Positions 57,901 through 64,000 of a stretch of 64,000 nt of DNA are shown here, in pieces (position 1 is the stretch's first letter; the number at the start of each line of letters is the position of its first letter). Below the pieces are notes generated by a model that worked only from the letters and a program-made list of their open reading frames with translations, was not told the origin of the DNA and did no database searches. The translations under genes and the position numbers were made by a program. This stretch comes from Toxonevra muliebris (Eukaryota > Arthropoda > Insecta > Diptera > Pallopteridae), in contig OY829326.1 in assembly GCA_963691655.1 (NCBI GenBank), positions 74,951,235-75,015,234 on the forward strand, written 5' to 3'.

Positions 57901-60900
57901 CAGCGAGTATTTAAGCCCAGAGCTTGGAATAACTTGCAAAATTGTTGAGTGAGTTGTACGCGTGGCCGTTCCTCTGCCACAACAACGCATGTTCTAACAC
58001 ATCTTAAGTCTATATTTCTTTGTTTTAACAATGGAATGGAATTGCTGAGAGCTTTTGTGCATAATTCTATTACCCCATAGGAGCAAAATGTATCACGAAC
58101 TCTGTGTTGAGAGAGTGTAGAGAGCCATAGACTTGGATTTGCTTCAACTTCGTAGGGAGCGATTAATATGGAATGATGTCCGCTATAAACTCCAATAAGT
58201 GTCCACATTGCAAATCCTAGTCCGCAGTATGGATCTAAGCATAAAGCAACATGTCGAGAAGGGTATAACTCACATGCCAGCTTTAAGCTTGCACATAGAC
58301 TAGAAAGAGAGCTGAAATAAAAAAAAAAAACAAAATAATACATTCTAAGGTGTTGCAAGTTAAAAATAAATCATTTTGAAATAAAATAAAAACTTTTAAA
58401 ATTTGCCTTTGCTTTTTATGCTGTGAGGTTCAATAGGCCTGGTATTTGAACCAAATGAAAAAAAAAAATGTCAATCTTGGTAAAATTTATCTTTACCTGA
58501 ATTTTACAGTCAACTAAAAATATATTTGCATATTTCAAAACCCCTATTTTCTGTTCAAAATTTTATATAATTGCAGATTTCAAACTGAAGTTGCAGATTC
58601 ACATTAGATTACCTCATTGAACTGGAAATTACAAATTCCTGTCTATGACCTTTTAGTTTTTTATGAAATTGTTGTGAAATAATCAAGCTATTTGTAAATG
58701 TATTTTTAAATGAATCTTCAATTAGCTATTCTTTAAAGCTAATTCATTATAACTACAAATACTTTAAACTATGCTCTATTCGTCAGTTTTACATAATAAT
58801 GGGAATATGTTTTAAATATTGTATAAATTCAAACTATAAGAAAGTAATACGGATATAAAAATTTTAAGTTGGACTATGACAAACCGATGTGTTATATTTA
58901 CTCCGCTCAATCGTCCACAAGTTGACACACTAAAATCCAAGTATGCAGTCGAATCCAAGGATGCATTTGCGATTGCCGTTAGCTTTCGTTTAGGGTTGTC
59001 ATCAATATCCAAAATTGGTGGCCAGGTTTTTGGATCAATTGAAGCTGCTGCTTCTCGTGACTTCAATAGTTTAATAATAGGCTGAATGGATAGCACAATT
59101 CCACTTTTCGATACATCAACAATCATTCTGACTGTCGGAAGAGTAGTTATCAAGTTTTGAGGATGCGGCGGTCGAATTGTTATAGGTATTGCAGCTAAAT
59201 ATAAACATCCATAAAATGCACACAGCAAATCCAAGCCAGGTGGAAAAATTAATGCTTGAATATAAAAGAAAATCGTTATTAATATTTGTGTGTTTCATGT
59301 ACAAGAAAATGTTTAGATACATAGCTTTAAAAATATATAATGATTGTACAATAGATTATTTAAATATCATATAACTTCTGAAACATGTTACATAGTACAA
59401 TCGCGTTTTTATTTGTATCATCCAAGACTCTGTTCATCTAAGATTCTGTAGTACTGCTGACACTAGCCGATATCTCTTCGAGCCCTCTTTGGAGCTAGCA
59501 AAGGTTAGGCTAAATCGGCTTGATGGTGATATGTTATTGTGGATACTTCACGCCGATTTTTATAAATAATTTAATGTGCGAAGTTGCTGCTTGATAGGCA
59601 ATTGTTCAACATAATGCTCTACATTTCGATGAATCTAAAAAATAATTAGGAGAAATTGTCCGGTCGATACTGAACATACCACCGTAAGTCAAAAGCCAAT
59701 AAATATCGGCGTAAAACTCAGCGATGCTGCAGTGTTTATCTTCGTTACTAGAGAATTATTTTCATGTGCGCGTCACATTTTCTATAAACTATATGTTGCA
59801 AAGGCAATAGATTAAGGATTTCTCTTCAAAAATACAATTGCCGAGAGAAATAAAATCAAAACTTTGCGCTAGGATTATGTTCAAAAATGGCATTATAACT
59901 ATATACATATGTCATTAAGAAGTATATTCAACAATACGATTAATAGGTGGGTATGTTTGAATAGAGTCCAAAAGATCGCTATGCTATAATATTAATAGTG
60001 AAAAAAGAATATGTTTGGTACCTAAACTCTATTCATGCACATATTAAATGCCAAAATTTAAATAAACGGGGTTCGCTAAGTTTGTGATATTTTATTATTT
60101 TTTGAAATATCCAAAGTTGATAGACAATTTGTAATAATATTACATTCCATTTCAAATTTTAGGAAGATTGGTAAGAATTGAGGATGGAAAAAATAAAATT
60201 ATTGATGCAAGGTCGGCAGAAATCCATTAGTCACAAGAAAGGTTTTAAATATTACCGAACCGACATATTTTGATGGAGGACGACTCTCGTGAAGGCCACC
60301 CGAAATTTTCAACCGACAACAGAAATGTGATAAAGTCGATTTATGATTTACATAAGGGTAGCTGTTGCTGGAAACTGGTAGGACGGTAAATTCTAAGTAG
60401 TATACAAATATTTGCTTACCACGAATTTTCAAAAATTTTTGAAAACTCAGAAAAAAAAAGGGAAAACGTTGAACAGATCTATTGCGCTTTTTTCCAAAAA
60501 TGAAAAAGTTTAAGGGAACAGTATTCAGTAGTAATATGGAAATAATTAATGCAGTTAATGCCGAAATTGAAAAGCTCCAAAAAGACGAATGTAAGATGAA
60601 TTTACCGACTTCAGAATTGTATGTAATTAATGAAAACAATATATAAAGAAATAAAATATTTGTTATTTTTGTTCAACCAACTTAACGAACTTTCATAGAA
60701 ATGATAAAAATTCTCAAAGCGAGTAATTTTATCATTGACCGACTTTCAGAGATTTTATTACTATGTTGAACCGTGTCTTAAATGCATATCGACAATTTGC
60801 TAATAGCTAGTACTTACCAACATGATCCCCAGGCTCAATTTTTCCTCTTTCTTGTAACAGCGCTGCGATTTTTTCAGCCCTTTTGTGCAATTCCGAGCAT

Positions 60901-63553
60901 GTTAAAGTTTTGGCAATAGCTCCTGAGAATTTATAAAACATAAATAGGCATTTTTACTTTGATCTTTATTAATATAACATATATCCATAACCATTCTAAG
61001 CATACGAGGGCTGTTTAATCATTTTATTAAATAATACAAGTAAACTTTGCTTATTAGTTTTTATACCTTGTCTAATAATTTTCCAATATGTTCATTCCCT
61101 AAAATAGTATGGGGATTCACATGTTGATGCGGAATATCCTTGCGTAAGTTTGACAATTTGATTGATAATCAGCTTATTGTAAGAAGAATCCAAAATACTT
61201 TACACTTTCGCAATTTTACATCAACGCATGAATACCCATAGTAATTTTAAAAATGTTCTTTCTTTTCGATCTTAGACGGAAATAACCCTGAAAACTGCAT
61301 TTAATAAACTTGAAAACATGATCACGAACACGTAAACCAAACACGTATCTAATAATTCTATTGAAAATACGTAGACTATAGATCCTTCGAAAGGTACAAC
61401 CCACCTTGGAACTAATAGAATTTATGTGAGCTGTGAAAGAGATTTTATAGTCGAGAATAACTCCAAGGCATCTCAGCTTATCCACAAATTCGATTTCTAT
61501 ACCCCATATTACTATGGAGACTTGGTGTGCATTTCTGAAGCACATGGCTTTAGTTTTACTGAGGTTAGGTTAGAGTGGCTGTCTAGAGACACACTTAGGC
61601 CTGACCTGGACCTACAGTTTAATGCCGATTCCGAACGACGGTGTTGCAATTTTTTATCAGCTTGGAGGCTTTGCCATTACCAACCAAGATGTGTACTTGT
61701 ACACTTTCTTATAATTCTCATACACTTTATATTGATAGTGGTGGTTATAAGAAGGTTATGAGTATTAACCACCAAACGAAGATAGGAATCGAACTCAAAC
61801 CTCACGGATGAAAGTCTAGTATACTCCCCACTAAACTATCGAGGTCGCCTTAATGAGATTAAAAACGAGCTTATTCTCATATGTTCAGCTCTGCAGCTTC
61901 ACCATTGTTTGAGTAATAGTTGTTTGGAAGGGGTAGTCAGATCCCACCACTGAAGAGGATAGGATATAGATATCATGAGCAAAGACGAAAACTTTGAGAT
62001 TGTTGTTGCCCAAGTGATCAACGAGTCCATTAACGTGCATCATAAATAGTAGAGGTCCCAAGAGGGAACCCCAATATGACATCCTAAAACGGAAGGAGTT
62101 ATTGCTACAGGAGACAAACTGCTAACGGTTTCAGTGAGGAAAGTATAAATTAGATTCAATAACTTTAGACAGTGAACGCAAAGTACTAACTGGACGAAAA
62201 TTCTCAACCGAACATGAATTACCTTTTTTCAATGGGAATAATCTTAACCGTTTCCACATTGCAGAAAATTTGGAATTTTTATTTTTGGCCGATTTTGTCA
62301 GTTTTGTTTATTGCAATTCATTCTTGTCTTTTTATTTACTTCATGTTTGAGCTCACTCGCATATATAATATTGATTATGTTTAAAATCGTTTTCTTACCT
62401 TTAGAATTTAATAATGTAAAAATAACATGATCCGGAGAAGTATTTGCTCTCCATCGTAATACTCCTGTTATGAGTTGGTGCTGGAATGCAAAAATAAATG
62501 AATAATTAAATTAAGCATCACCACCAAATATGATTAAGAAAATTCATGCTGATAAAGATTTATATTTCCAATGGCAAAATCGCTAACTTTGTGCTTTTAA
62601 TAAGCACTCTATAAGGAAACACTTCTGAATAACTTTCTCTCCCACTAAATTGTTTATATGCCCTCTGCACTTATATTACAATTCTTATTGCTGACTGAAA
62701 TTATAACAACGATTAATTGTGTATCTTGTTCTCCAAAGTCTAATTTGATTTTTTTTTTGTAATTCTGTTGACAGAATAGCACGATTTTGAAAGGCTATGC
62801 AATAAAACAAACATTTTTTTCCTCAAATCAGAATAGCGGAATATAGAGGTCCCAAAAAGAACTTTTTAATATGATAATCGGAGTGCTTTGATTTAAAAGA
62901 CCTAAAAGACTCATTTAGGATCCAAATTGGGAGCCTCCTAAATCTCACCTTTTAATAAAAAATTTTTATGGTCCCAAAAAGAGCTCCTAGTATGATAGTT
63001 TTAAGATGAGATCCTACTAAAATAAATTTGAGAGCATTTTAGGAGCTGTTTTTGTTTTGTTTCCTAAAATAAACTTTTAATGGACATTTTCGAAACAGTG
63101 GGCATTGTATTCTAAATTAATAATTTATTTTTCTATAGGTGCTAACTAAACGAATAAATTTCCTCCGAGATCAGCCAGATGATTTCAAACTGTGGGCGAC
63201 GGGAACAAATACTTGAATTATTTTATTATTCTTTATAATTTCAATTTTATTCAAATAAAATCTATACAAAAATTTGCTAGGTATATAAAAACAAGCCTAC
63301 ACAGAACTATACATTTGTACAAAGACCGAAAAAAAAGAATTTAGGCAAATGTTTAAAAATTATGAAAAATATTTCTTAATAATAATTTTACATACCTTAC
63401 GCTCACTATCCTCGGACATTCCAATATCGCGTCCTTGAGCAACAGCTAATCGGTTTCCCTGCACTAAATTTCCAACCATGACTGAGGCTGGTCCAACAGA
63501 CGTGTCTGTAATACCACATCCAGATGAGCTTATTTTTGCAGTTGATTGCACAC
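54946..63553 (-). CDS. DIP2: Disco-interacting protein 2 (DIP2), 3' part
   Basis: Large adenylate-forming (FAAL-like) protein; family work links it to diacylglycerol metabolism and neuronal morphology. Exons from 5': about 63396..63553 (start uncertain, earlier exons lie beyond the window), 62399..62480, 60818..60922, 58885..59254, 57651..58311, 56095..56537, 55883..56031 and 54946..55049. All phases agree. Landmarks are VGNLVQGNRLAVAQGRDIG, VLRWRANTSPDHVIFTLLNS, AFYGCLYLAAIPITIRPPHP, RHVALCLDPYCGLGFAMW, VRDTFCSYGVIELCTKAL, CGDSHLGEIW, ITLRGMNYHPIDIENSV, CAVFTWTNLLVVVVELDG and the end LDPIYVAYNM. This covers the second AMP-binding domain. The match to animal DIP2 is close. It converges on CSAS across a LINE-rich gap. 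Confidence 0.94.
57430..57650 (-). other. DIP2 intron, 3' part
   Basis: The 1.1-kb intron 56538-57650 holds only AT-rich sequence with GGTGAAATT/AATTTCACC short inverted words near 57000; no gene seen. Confidence 0.4.
59255..60817 (-). other. DIP2 intron
   Basis: 1.56 kb, no gene. Plus-strand text at 60275-60360 (MEDDSREGHPKFSTDNRNV) faintly recalls the linker of mariner transposases, and a 48-codon frame starts at 60500. Both are too weak to call. Confidence 0.4.
61205..62295 (-). mobile_element. Jockey-like LINE RT, interrupted by a SINE
   Basis: On the minus strand: GNSCSVENFRPVSTLRSLSK (about 62200), GSLLGPLLFMMHVNGLVDHL, LKVFVFAHDIYILSS (catalytic ADD changed to AHD), NLIK, then the SINE, then SKTKAMCFRNAHQ and KLRCLGVILDYKISFTAHIN to 61216. 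The SINE splits an otherwise continuous RT frame. It lies in a DIP2 intron. Confidence 0.8.
61562..61847 (-). mobile_element. tRNA-derived SINE copy D
   Basis: Reverse-oriented copy with tail GAGGTTAGGTTAGAGTGGCT at the left and A-box end (CTATCGAGGTCGCC) at the right. It has more substitutions and small deletions than copies A-C, including in the B box (GGAATCGAACTC), so it is older. It interrupts a LINE RT frame. Confidence 0.85.
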
Positions 63554-64000
63554 CTTTTTTGATGTTAGTATTATATTTTCATATTTATTTAACCAATTCG
63601 ATATTAAAGATTCAGTGTAATCATTGGAACAGAAATTATTAAGGTGAAATTCATTCGTGTTAATCATGGAATGTGTGTTATGATTTTAAGTGTAGTATAA
63701 GTATGTTGGTTTGATTATGTATTCACCAGTTTAATGGATTCAAACAACAGCCGCAGAATGTAGAAAAGACAAAAATTTACAATTTATGTAAGCGTTTGTT
63801 TCAATGCATAATGCCACAATAAATAATTATATACAAAGAAGAAGCAGGAAATGTTTGATATGAAAACAAAAGATAGTATTTACAAAATTATAAAAGGAAA
63901 TATTAATACAAGTTAAATTATGGAAACCAAATGAAAATGCGTATGTTTAAACTTAATTTGATATTTTTATTTACTTTACTTCAATATCGTTATGCAAATC
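63554..64000 (-). other. Upstream DIP2 intron, to window end
   Basis: AT-rich. A TACTAAC branch-point-like word sits just before the proposed acceptor at 63554-63555. No exon was recognised. Confidence 0.4.

Noticed and set aside
1..64000. CRISPR arrays, operons, ribosome binding sites, prophage or bacterial systems
   Set aside because: The sequence is intron-bearing insect nuclear DNA; no regularly spaced repeats or prokaryotic gene clusters were seen.

Overview
The window looks like AT-rich nuclear DNA of a higher (cyclorrhaphan) fly. Small introns, GT-AG splicing, insect-type retroelements and the recognisable proteins all fit a dipteran, perhaps a tephritid-like lineage; the species itself cannot be read from the sequence. 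Seven host genes can be assembled exon by exon. In order they are Vps13D (+, only its 3' end), a CCDC167-like small membrane protein (+), SmD1 (-), the exosome subunit EXOSC8/Rrp43 (+), the receptor tyrosine phosphatase Ptp69D (-, complete, 12 coding exons over 17.6 kb), CMP-sialic acid synthase CSAS (+), and the 3' half of DIP2 (-). An unrecognised one-exon gene with a TATA box and initiator lies inside the last intron of Ptp69D.

Layout. 1-2617 is the Vps13D end. 4928-6643 is CCDC167, whose stop codon lies 4 bp from that of convergent SmD1 (6648-7656). 7657-10020 holds a MITE and an old LINE. 10021-13793 is Rrp43, with TIR elements in intron 2. 14362-31938 is Ptp69D, with a Tc1/mariner copy, MITEs, a LINE end and a truncated SINE in its introns. 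31939-46275 is a transposon island: SINEs, an RNase H-bearing LINE, a decayed gypsy LTR element containing a LINE segment, and a hAT-like element with a perfect 8-bp target duplication that contains copia debris. 46276-51341 is CSAS with two MITEs in one intron. 51342-54945 is a non-LTR graveyard with a datable nested insertion. 54946-64000 is DIP2, with a Jockey-like LINE carrying a SINE in one intron.

The genes do not form an operon or a pathway. Vps13D, SmD1 and Ptp69D are, as I recall, neighbours at 69D on Drosophila 3L, so the left half looks like conserved microsynteny; the 14-kb island separates it from CSAS and DIP2.

The most informative novelty is a tRNA-derived SINE family (five copies here). 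Its 3' tail matches the 3' end of the RNase H-bearing LINE seen in the same window, so partner and parasite are both visible. Two SINE copies and one LINE copy have exact target-site duplications that fix their ends; a third SINE copy has a near-exact one.
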